64,000 bases of DNA from Rhabditophanes sp. KR3021. Lineage: Eukaryota; Nematoda; Chromadorea; Rhabditida; Alloionematidae. Every line of letters starts with the position of its first letter. The first letter of the stretch is position 1. Under the pieces are notes generated by a model, which was not told the origin of the DNA, ran no database searches, and saw nothing but the letters and a program-made list of their open reading frames with translations. Where the stretch lies: assembly GCA_963281155.1 (NCBI GenBank), contig CAUJLY010000004.1, forward strand, positions 5,518,001 to 5,582,000, given 5' to 3'. Of this stretch, positions 22,335-32,380 are shown piece after piece. The position numbers and the translations under genes are program-made.

Positions 22335-23289
22335 ATGATGGTTCAACCGACGTATAGCTATGCCCTTTTTGCCGTTTTTATAATTTCAATAATAGTGGGT
22401 CTCTTTTTAAATACTTTTGGAATGATCTACTTTTGTTTTTATTTGAAAAATAAATGTGTATTTATTAAAATTGCCGTATTAATCATGCTGACTAACTTGG
22501 TTGTCTTAGTTGTTGCATTCGTCACAATGTTTCTGAAAAAGTACACAATTATCGAACTTCCTTATTTTGTTGAAACATACTCTAGTATTCCATTGTTGTG
22601 TGCGTTTTACACAGGCAATTTTTTAAGAATTCTGTTAGCTTTGCATTGTTATGCGGCGTTATATCATCAAGTAAAATATGACCAAATATTTTCCGTGAAG
22701 AAATTATATGCAACTGCTTTTGTCATTTGTGTTCTTGCCTTTCTAATGGTTATACCTTGGTTATTCTCTGATTATTGTCAGTATATTTTAATTGATCAAG
22801 GATGGTTAATCAAAAGGAATACAAACATATTTATGGCATGCTTTACAGAAGATTACTTGGTGCCATTGATTGTATCTATTGTACTCATTTTAATTAACTC
22901 CATAATAATTTTTAAACACCAAAATAATATTAAGCAAAATATTAACGAATCTGTTTCGTCAGAGTATGTTGTTCCGGATAATAAGAAACATGTCGAACAG
23001 AAGAAAAGAATGAAAATTGAATTGAGATATTTTATGAATTTTTTATTTTCAAACACAACTTTTACAATTATGGTTTTGTTTCGAATCATATCCGCCAATT
23101 TTTCAGTTAAGAATAATGAAGCATATTTTCTTTTTAACACTGTTATTTGGATGATGTTTCATTCGCTTGATGGGTAAGTTAGCTAATATTTGTTTATTTT
23201 TTTAATATTATTATTGTTTCAGATTTTTTCTTGGCATCTTAAACAAACACGTCCTCAAGAGTATCAAAAATTTCATATTATGCCATTAG
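22335..23289 (+). CDS. Nematode 7TM receptor (putative chemoreceptor GPCR)
   Basis: Exons 22335-23173 and 23223-23289, joined at a Gly codon, 301 codons plus stop. Seven hydrophobic segments are visible. An HCYAALYHQVKY segment at the end of TM3 sits where DRY-type motifs lie, and a long basic third cytoplasmic loop (around residues 195-230) contains KKRMKIELR. The C-terminal tail is short (LNKHVLKSIKNFILCH). This architecture is typical of nematode serpentine receptors, which detect environmental chemicals in sensory neurons. I cannot assign the subfamily or ligand. The start could be either of two adjacent ATGs. Confidence 0.7.
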
Positions 23290-23769
23290 ATTGTAATTAA
23301 AATAAAGGGTTGATTATAATGAAGTTTATTTTCTTGTTGCAAACCTAACTCGTACCATACTTTAGGTACACTGATAAATTATAAAACACCCTCTAAATTA
23401 ATTTTAATTAATGCAAAAGTAAAAGAGTACATGTTTCCTAAATTACGATTATTTTAAACTAATTGGATCTTTTGAAACAATATTTATAATTTATATGCCA
23501 GACAAACTAAATTATTAATAAAATATAATATGTATTTATTATTGTAAAAACTAGTAATATTAAAAAAGAAAAGGAAGATAAATACGTATAATGATAGTGG
23601 TATTAAAATAAAGTGTCCTATAATTTCCACCCACATATAAAGTTTTAATAAATCCTTTTCAACTTTGTCTAATTAAAATTTATTATTTCCTCAGCATCTG
23701 CGTGGAAAATATTGTTTAAAAAATAGTCAAACACATATATATAAATGATATCATTAATAACGACAAATA
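23290..23769. other. Convergent AT-rich intergenic region
   Basis: 480 bases between convergent gene ends; only AT-rich sequence and possible polyadenylation signals. Confidence 0.4.
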
Positions 23770-24264
23770 TTAATCGCTTTCCCCATCTTTTTCTAAACGA
23801 CGAACACGGGTAGCTGTTTTTGCCTTTCTTTCTCCAGCTCTGCTAGGGGGAGTATAACCATTTCTCTTAACAGCATTTTCACTGGCGTCATTAGTAATCA
23901 GTTCATCGAGTGGATCTAATACTAAATGGAGATATAATTAAACATAAGTGCATCTAGCAAACATACCACTGTTGATTAAGGCTTCAAGGGAATTATTCTT
24001 TTCAAGAGTGGTAGATGTTGTTTGGGAATTGCTCTTAGTTACTTCATCATTAAGAACACTATTATTAGACTTCATAATCTCTTTGTTACTTCTTTTTTCT
24101 TTCACTCCAAACAAATCTCTTGGTTTCATGACTTTACCACTTTTGATCGCTTTTAACTTGGATAGTTTTGACATAGCCCTTACAGTTGTTTTGGGTGTTT
24201 CATCTAAACCACGAACTCTTTGCTTATTCTCCGGACTGTTGTTTTTTGATGTGATAGTTGACAT
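23770..24264 (-). CDS. Small basic, Ser/Thr/Lys-rich protein (unknown)
   Basis: Exons 24264-23967 and 23915-23770, 147 codons plus stop. It is hydrophilic and probably largely disordered, with basic clusters (KLSKLKAIKSGKVMKPRD, KEKRSNKE, RAGERKAKTATRVRR) separated by polar stretches. Composition suggests a nuclear or nucleic-acid-associated protein, but I recognise no domain. Its introns and exon phases are clean, so I consider it a real gene. An ATG further upstream (24309) is in frame but would add a hydrophobic stretch unlike the rest; I prefer the start at MSTITSKNN. Confidence 0.55.
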
Positions 24265-24967
24265 TCTGTAGATGGAAAATATGGTGACTTCTTTGTTCTT
24301 TTTAAACAAGAATAAGGAATGTTCCAGAGAAGGTACTTAATCCAACGCAATCGTGCCGAGAATATCACAGATAATTTCATGATGGTGATTTGTGCTACAC
24401 TTATTTTCTGATTATAGCAATCGTGCAGATGCAAACTATTTACAATTAATAGAACTGCAATTACAATGTATTGTATTAGTAGAAGAATGAACACCTATGA
24501 AAAAGTATGACCTTTATTGGAGAAGCACGAAGATATACATTGTAGAACACATGGCATCTTTTTATTAAGCATCGCTACCTTTCTATTAAGGCATCAAATG
24601 TTTCATTAACATTTTCATGAAATAAACCAAACTTAATATAATCTAATCAAGTTTCTTATTTAATACGGAAACTATAAATTAAGTGTGACTGAAAATATTG
24701 TAAAATTAAAACTTGAGGTCATTTTGTACTCTGTGAGACAAACAATTTTTTACTCGCGAAGTTGTTTAAAATATAACTGTAAGTAGATTAAAAAGTATTC
24801 TTAAATTGATTGGCAAATAAAAAACATTTCTAACTTATTTTTGAATGTATAATATAAAAATTATGTTTTTAAAATAGGATATTTATTGTAATGCATAAAA
24901 TCTGAAAAAATTGAACTAACAATTGTTAACAATAATACTTTAGTGATGTTTAATTAAATATTTTGCT
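24265..24967. other. Intergenic upstream of the small basic protein gene
   Basis: About 700 bases. A 96-codon frame on the minus strand (24204-24494) overlaps the start of the neighbouring gene in another frame and has no domain; I treat it as chance. Confidence 0.35.
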
Positions 24968-26262
24968 TTAAACCTTTCTTATCCTTCCTCCCCATTCCAG
25001 TTGAAAAGTACCGGTTTTCCATATTATTTTAGAGTTAAATAAGGCTCTTAAATAAAGGGGGAATGCTAACAATTCCCTACAAGTCCAAAGTAACAAAAAT
25101 TTACTTATACTAAATGGTAATTTTCCATTTTCAACGATATTGAACAACACATAATCCCAGAAGCACCAATAAGCTACATGACCTACAAAATAAACACAAT
25201 AATTTACACCAAACAAGTGATTAATAGCAGCGGCAGACAAAAAACCCGACAAAAAGCATTCTTGAATGGGTTCCAGCAGAATGGTATGAATTAACATTCG
25301 AGTCCGTAATTGAATCCACCGACTAATTCTATCGTTGAATGCTTTCATTTCTGTAATACACGAGTTTTGCAAACCAGGTAAATGTGATATAGATGATCCA
25401 TAACCGGCGTTTGCAAATGCTAATCCAATGAAATAATCCTCGGCTAAGTATGGAGAAAATGCTTCTAAGCCACCACATTCTTCTAAGGCTTTCCTTCGCA
25501 TCAGTGACGACATTCCCGTTGAGCATGTGAATCCTAAGCAGTTTCCAGCCCCATAAATTCGAGCATGCGCAGTTCCGAAGTAAACCTGAAATAAACATGA
25601 TTTCTGATACTATTTTTAAACTAACCATTTCTAAATTTGCCCCAAAACCCTCTCTAATTTTACAGTAAGGCTGTTGTGTTACTAAGGCATATGAATCTTT
25701 CATGCATGCAACCATGTCAGTTAAGGCATCTGGTCGCATATACATTCCTGAATCGCTCACCAAGACAAGGGGATTTATACTATTTCTATATGCTGGCATC
25801 ATGTTATTAATCTTAGGGTTTAGACCAACAAATTCTCCTCCAAGGTAAATTTTTGACGTCACATTCCTATATTTCTTGCATAATTTTTTAACAATGGGAT
25901 AGGCACTATCTTTCGCATCATTCAAACAAAATAACAGCTCGTAATTTAAGTAATTTAATTGAAAGAAAGATTCTAAATTCTGCTCTAAATTATTATCGAC
26001 ACCCACCAATGGTTTGATGATAGAAACACCGATTTTTTTACTGCTTGGTTGACATGGCTTGTGTAAACGGTATTTGCTAAATAAATGACACTTAAATGCA
26101 AACAAAATGTTAGTTGACTTACGCGTAGAAGAATGAGATCAAATGTAAGACATATAACCCGCCAACAAATAATAATATTGCAATTGATAACAAATTTAGG
26201 AATGAGGTATTATCTGGCAAATTATCAAAAAAACGGAGTAAATTCCACGGCCTAAACTGCAT
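24968..26262 (-). CDS. cgt: Ceramide glucosyltransferase (UGCG, GT21 family)
   Basis: Transfers glucose from UDP-glucose to ceramide at the Golgi cytosolic face, the first step of glycosphingolipid synthesis. Exons 26262-26123, 26076-25626, 25585-24968, giving 402 codons plus stop (human UGCG 394). Residues 19-45 form the N-terminal signal-anchor. The family D1-D2-D3-(Q/R)xxRW signature is complete: D100 (CLND), SDSG at 154-157, AEDY at 245-248, and RISRW at 283-287. C-terminal hydrophobic segments follow. Identification is firm; which nematode paralogue it corresponds to cannot be said. Confidence 0.93.
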
Positions 26263-26775
26263 ATCAAATATACACTATTCCAGGCAGTTTTGTTGTTAAG
26301 TAACTTGTCTGTGTATGAGATATGTGAGTGTAAAAAAAGGTGTGCCAGTATAAAAAGATCTATAAAATATAATATTAATACGTATGAAAAATATTATATG
26401 CAAAATTCAATAAATTTTGGAACGATTGACGATATCAAAATAATCTTATTTAAATCAGGATAAATAAATACGAAATGAATAGAGCGTAACATTTAGCAAT
26501 ATGCTAAGTTGCAAATTGTTAATGTGCAAATTTTGTTTGATAAGCCGATTTGAATGATGTCTGGTAGAGTAGCAGTGTGATATAGTTTTAATTATTTTTA
26601 TATCAAATCAATTATTTTTATGTTTGAATATGACAAAAGTAACAAATGATATATAATCACGATTTTATTAATACGTATATCGATGACTATTACTTTTTTA
26701 GATTATAAAGATTGAAAGAATATTTGTAAATATCAATGCAATACAAAACAAATAAAAGACTTTTTTCGGTATTAT
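26263..26775. other. Intergenic, AT-rich
   Basis: About 510 bases between the GNAT A stop and the glucosyltransferase start on the same strand. No motif recognised. Confidence 0.4.
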
Positions 26776-27581
26776 TCAATTGTTATCAAACATATAAAAA
26801 TATGAAGCAATTGTTTTTGATCCGTCTAAAGATTTTGGGATTCCAAAATCAGCATAATTGTATTTTTTATGTACTTTAAATCCGATCTTAAGATGAGCCG
26901 CTAGAGATAAGTCACTGGTGCTATAAACAAAATTTAATTAATATCCTCTGTGAGTTCTTTTTATTACCATTCACCTATGACTCCTTGTAATTCGGGGTAT
27001 CGTTCTCGCAATACTCGGAACATTTTTTCGTTAAACTTCTGGGCTATACCCATTCCGCGATGTTTTTCCTTAATTACCATTATGTCGCTTCTGACCATTG
27101 TATGAATACGGGGGTTGTCGTTCCAATAATCTTCCTTGCATTTTCCCAAGACTCCAAATAATGGATATGTTTCAGGATGTTTTCTAATGTAATTCTCATA
27201 AAAAGTATCATCTTCTTTTCCCATCAACGATTTATACTTTGGCAAGGTAGATTTTATTCCGCAAATAAAAATACCAATCATTTCATCCTCTTGGGTGAAG
27301 GCACAAAATGAATTGTCCATGTACAGTTTCGACTTAAGAATGTGCTCATATGTTGGTCTCATAACTTTCCTTGAGAGTTTGAGCAGTTGAGTTATGGGTT
27401 CATCGTCGTGAAACTCATTAGACAACATATCAACCATCTTATCTCTGTCATTTTGGGTGGAACTACGAATTTCGTAGGTGGTAGTGGGGGTGAAAAAAGC
27501 TCTTTCTAAAGGTAACCGGGAAGTCACATTAGTTCTGATTAGTTTGGCAAGAATCATTTTTACAATTAGAGCATACGTCAC
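26776..27581 (-). CDS. GNAT-family N-acetyltransferase A (AANAT-like)
   Basis: Exons 27581-26968 and 26920-26776, 252 codons plus stop. The acetyl-CoA-binding motif is visible as RSDIMVIKEKHRGMGIAQKF (the R/Q-x-x-G-x-G/A core is RGMGIA), preceded by the conserved MVDMLSNEFHDDEPITQLL segment found in arylalkylamine N-acetyltransferase-like proteins of insects and nematodes. The C-terminal exon gives HLKIGFKVHKKYNYADFGIP, as in the sister gene. Likely acetylates a small amine; substrate unknown. A start at MILAKL, nine codons in, is also possible. It lies in tandem with GNAT B. Confidence 0.85.
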
Positions 27582-27880
27582 TGATGCTAATTGTATAATA
27601 AGACTGATAAGGACAATATAATGAAACTTAAAATGTTGTATAGCACGAGCTAACTAATGCTTTCGATGATATAAGCCTTTTTTATACGAAATTTAGCAAA
27701 TCACTTATGAAACGTCTTATTTAATGGATTGAATAAACATTACAATTAATGCGCTTAATGCTATAAATAATGTGTTTAAAAATACTTTAACATGCAAATT
27801 AATCCATTCAATTTCAAAATAATGTGGTATTTAATTAATTTTATAATGTGTTTTCATTGTATGTTAATATTGGGATAAAC

Positions 27881-28600
27881 TTAGAATAGAGTGACTACGC
27901 ATGTAACTTTGTTTGGTGAATTTTGAACTTCAGGAATACCATAGGTTTGATAGGATAAATCACGTATCTTTTTGTAGCCATTCTTTTCAAAGAGCTTCAA
28001 AGCAGTTGGATTAGTCGTTTCTGCGCAATCTCCCTGAGCATCTGGGAACTATTTTTAGAAGATACATAATTATACTTTTATTGCTAGACTTACTCTTTTC
28101 CTTAACAAGTCAGTTCCATCTTTCATTAATAGTTGGGCTATTCCAAGACCTCTGTACTGTTCTGGAACAATAATGATTTCAGTTCTTAAAAGAGTGTGAA
28201 TTTCATTTGGAAGTTCTTTTTTCATGTCAACCTTTGCATCTTCGATAATCCCAAAAAGAGGCAATGCTGATGGGTAGTCCTTTAAAAACTTGTTATAAAA
28301 GTTATCTAACGTTTCGGTATTATTAGTATCATACTTTTTGTTATTTGAGTCAATGCCCACATATCTGACCCCAACAATTTGGTCATTGCTATCAACGACA
28401 CAAATAGAATTGTTCATTAAGAATGTGTCATTTAGAAAAATTTCATAATGAAATCTCATATACTCAATATCTAGATGCAAAGCTTGAGTAATGGCTTCAG
28501 ATTGATGAAAACATTGGGTCAAGTATTTCAGCATTAATTTGTAATCGTCATTTTTCGTGAAGCGAACACAATATTTATTTTGAAGCTTGGTTAGAGTCAT
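27881..28600 (-). CDS. GNAT-family N-acetyltransferase B (AANAT-like)
   Basis: Exons 28600-28094 and 28048-27881, 224 codons plus stop from the ATG at MTLTKLQNKYC. An in-frame upstream ATG at 28702 would add 34 residues that do not resemble GNAT A. The acetyl-CoA motif reads IIIVPEQYRGLGIAQLLM. The N-terminal part has the family QCFHQSEAITQALHLD segment, and the second exon ends KNGYKKIRDLSYQTYGIP. The intron occupies the same place as in GNAT A (after LLRKR / VLRERYPELQG region), which supports tandem duplication. Confidence 0.85.
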
Positions 28601-30559
28601 GGTGAATAATGTATCAATCCGTGTTGGAATATTTAGCTTCTGCTTTGATTTTATAGCAAAGAATATGTAAATAAACGTTGGTTGGGCAAGACTCTGAATC
28701 AAATTAGGTATAAAAACAGTATAATTAAAACAAACTAAGATTAGATGCTCCGCAAATTATTTTAGATAAAAATAACTATTAAAATGATTCATTACATTAT
28801 TTTTGTGATTTTTATATTTTTTGTATAAAAAGTGTAAGTAATATGTATCTATCTTATGTATTTGGTAAACGGACGTGCGATTTAAAAGTATGGAAAGATA
28901 ATTCCTTTACCTTATAGTGTGATTTTTGGGGAGTGAACCTTCAAGTTTAATTTAAAGAAAACATTCGACTTCAAACCAGGCAAGAAACTATTCATTAGGT
29001 ATAATCAATTATCAAATCTTATCTAGATGTATTTACGATGCCTGAAAGTTAAATAAACGTTTGGTAAAGGTGCTCAGAAGAAGTACGAAACTGACTCTTC
29101 TAATTATCGTAAGATTGGATTTATTATTTCAAAACAAAAAACCTTACAACTCATAATAGAATAGAATTCGTAGTTGTATAATTACTTTATTATTATGGTA
29201 ATAATATAGAAAACGTAATGATCACTTTACACAAACGATATTAGCAATAATAAAACAGGATATCAAAGTAATCTGCTCAATCAAAGATTTAATGATTGGG
29301 TGTAGTACAACTAGTATATAAAACATCGGATAAAATCATACATCATGTAAAAATTTAATCTGTTTTTTGGAGACTTATCGGTGCTTAAATAAATTTTATA
29401 AAGTAAATTTCAGTTGATTGAAAAGATATAATAATTGATAAAAACTGATAAGAATTAAAAGGATTCAAATAAAACAAAAGCTGAAAAATATATTTTCATA
29501 AATTTATGGTTCCTTATTTGTCATTAACAGAAACGACACTTTCATCTGCACTTTTAAATGAAAATTATATTTATCTTATCAAAACAAGCTTACTACATAT
29601 TTAATCCTTTTTAATAATATGTTTAGATGTGAAACATAATCCAGTCCTTTTTTGTTTATTAAAACGATGAAAATAATTTCAATTATCAAAATAATGTAAA
29701 AGATTTTTCAACCTTCAAAATAATTGACAGACCTTTCAACCGGCACAAATATAAAAAAAGATTTCTTCGATTTATGTGCCTTTTATAAGCGTCGAATTAA
29801 GAAACCATATTATTCAAATAAGCTAAATTTATCTGAAATTTCTTGTACGACACTCGTATAAGTTTTTTATGCCTGAATAGGAATACTTTATTTGAAAAGA
29901 ACATTCTGATTTCGTACATAAACATAATTAAAACAAAATGTATAAGTAATATTGAAAAATATATTTCTAAATAAGGTTGAAAATATTTTTGTTTTTCAAA
30001 ATATTGTTGACGTAAAAAATTACCTACCTAAACAAACCTAACACTTCTAGTTTATATATGAATATTAGATGTTATTTATATAGCATTCAACTTCCACATC
30101 AATTTGACTTTTTAATTATTAATGACAATAGAAACAACAATTTTTTAATAAATACCAACAAATTGTAGTCATTGTTCAAAACCCCTTGTTGACGATTAAA
30201 AAAAGCTTCTAACATTTAGAATAATATTACAAATTATCTTAAGAACTTTAAAATGTCTTTGAAAAAACGTTTATCCATTTTGTATTTAGAAGAAGTCTAG
30301 AACCAAAATTGTTAAGCTCAAAACATAAATCATTTGAGGTTATACAAGAAACTGGTATCAAAAATCACTATTCGATATTACTTTTGCAACTTCAAATTCA
30401 TAATTTATGTGATCTTTAAAAGTAATGAATTTGTTATTGTGGATTTTTATTTGTATTGCTTTCGTGACTCTTATTAAGATCAGTATGATTTGTCTAAAAC
30501 TGTAATTATTAAAATAATTTGACAATTTAGCAATTTGTTCATTTGATAATTTTATTTAA
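28601..30559. other. Long AT-rich intergenic region
   Basis: Nearly 2 kb with no coding frame that looks real on either strand, no obvious tandem or inverted repeat and no RNA gene that I can recognise. It contains the upstream region of GNAT B. Confidence 0.4.
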
Positions 30560-31351
30560 GATGGAAAAAATTCATATTGTTCTAGTAAAAAGACTAATGC
30601 ATCTATTTACGCATTCATTGAAATGGCTTGTGGATGAACAACGCCATTCTCCATAAGATTCATACGAATGTGATTGCTCAAAAATTCAAATTTACAATCT
30701 AATCTGGAGTGTTTCTAAATGCTTGGACTCATGCCACTCAGCTTGAACGTCAAATCGTTTGTCAACTACCATTTCTTGCAAGATTTATGAATGTAGACCA
30801 GCTTGTGATACGGAATGGATAAAAACTTGCATATTAATAGCTCAGAAAGACCGTATAACCAAACCCAATCCACATTGACTCAAGCTTTTCTTATTGAAAT
30901 TCAAAAAGTTGGATCTTATGCAGGATGTACTTGTAAATGTAACGATGATTACATTGTCAAAATGTATGTTCTAGTAAATGTAAAATATCAATTTGCTTTA
31001 AATTTTCAGTAGAAGGAGTTGCTTAGTCGTCAAAATAATTGTCAATTGAAGTGTTCCCAAAGAATACTTATTACCTATTGCATCAGGCCGTGTGCTTCAA
31101 AATGTGATGCAGTAACAGTTGTTAATACTCCTTCAATTAACTTCTGCGAATATGATTCTTACTGTATGAATGAGTGTTATCAAACCAAAAATTCACTTTC
31201 GAGATGTACCGAAATTGGTAAAAGCCCTTGCAATAATGTGTCTTCCCAAAAAGCGTATGAAATTGTTATATCATGCCAAACCACAACTTTCAACTAGTGT
31301 TACTGTTCAGATGATTATTTGGTTTGTGCCAGTAATAACAAGTGCCGTCGA
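30560..31351 (+). pseudogene. Decayed cysteine-rich secreted-type gene
   Basis: Cysteine-dense reading frames occur in succession but cannot be joined without frame changes. Pieces include SYECDCSKIQIYNLIWSVSK, CLDSCHS, ISCKIYECRPACDTEWIKTC and GCTCKCNDDYIVKM. After a ttttcag acceptor near 31011 a 92-codon frame follows with CIRPCASKCDAV, CEYDSYCMNECYQ and SPCNN, and finally CYCSDDYLVCASNNKCRRT in another frame. The echo of CxCxDDY(I/L)V at two places suggests a repeated Cys module. Several in-frame stops in the 5' half indicate a pseudogene, or a gene whose exons I have mis-drawn. Confidence 0.4.
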
Positions 31352-31553
31352 ACATAAATTTCTTATTCATTTAATAATAACTTAACTTAATGTTATTGTG
31401 TGATCGATTATTGAAAAATATAAAAAATTTAAAATGTAATAACTGTATTGATAACAAAAAATATTGAAGGAATATTAAAAACAACCAACCTTTACAACAA
31501 TAAGAATAGAGTAATTAAAACAAAAATAACAAATGAAACAAAATAAGGGGAGT

Positions 31554-32144
31554 CTACTTAATAAGTTCATTTTCACATCTGATATATTCTCCGATATCAG
31601 CATAACGCAATACAACTAAAGCTGTTGGCGGAGCCTGACGAGCAGCAATCGTGGACTTTTGACAAACTCCGAAACCCAATGGAATATTGTTCAATGTGAA
31701 TAATACAACACCATCGTTACTTTCCATACCATCAGTCATGCGAGAAACTTGAGATTTTAGAACATTGTTTCCCATAGTAAATTGAAGGTCAGATTTTTCT
31801 CTTAACCATACTTTGTGCTAAAAATCAAAATATTAGAATTGATTGCCAAATGGTTAATTTACCTTAGCATAAGGAGCCAATATATTCAAAGCTGTAATTT
31901 TTAAATAAAATTTGCCGGAGCCTGAAAATTTGCCGACGCAAGTACCGAACATTTGAACCTTCTTTCTTTCGACATTATTAGCGGCCTTCATGACTTCCAT
32001 AGATGAATAAAACACACGGTTATTGTGATATCTAAATACATATTCCCCATCCTCTCTAGTTAATAAATTAGCAACATTATCACCAATGTATTTTCTTAGC
32101 CTTTCCAAGACAATTTCAGCTTCTTTTGGTTCCAAAGGGCGCAT
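31554..32144 (-). CDS. nip7: 60S ribosome biogenesis factor NIP7
   Basis: Nucleolar factor for pre-rRNA processing and 60S assembly. Exons 32144-31863 and 31817-31554, 181 codons plus stop (human 180). It begins MRPLEPKEAEIVLERLRKYI, has the N-terminal alpha/beta domain (YVFRYHNNRVFYSSMEVMK, FGTCVGKFSGSGKF) and the C-terminal PUA RNA-binding domain (NVLKSQVSRM, IPLGFGVCQKST, ADIGEYIR). The ATG is one base after ttgttacag, a strong trans-splice acceptor. It lies 236 bases downstream of RCL1 on the same strand, so the two ribosome-biogenesis genes may be one operon. Confidence 0.95.
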
Positions 32145-32380
32145 TCTGTAACAAATAAAATTATTAGATTGATTTACAATAAACAAAAAAGCAAAATTGT
32201 GGCTACTTTTATGCTAACAATTTTAAATGCATTTCAATTTGTAGTAGACAACAATCGTGTCAAGAGTTAGGTTGGTAGAAAGTCATTTGACAATTAACAA
32301 TTTATTTAAAAATTAAGATTAACAATAAAACAATGTGAAATATCTTTTAAACAAAAACAACTGTGACATCAGCTAACTTT

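Noticed and set aside
24204..24494. 96-codon hydrophobic minus-strand frame
   Set aside because: Overlaps the start of the small basic protein gene in another frame; looks like 5' flanking sequence.
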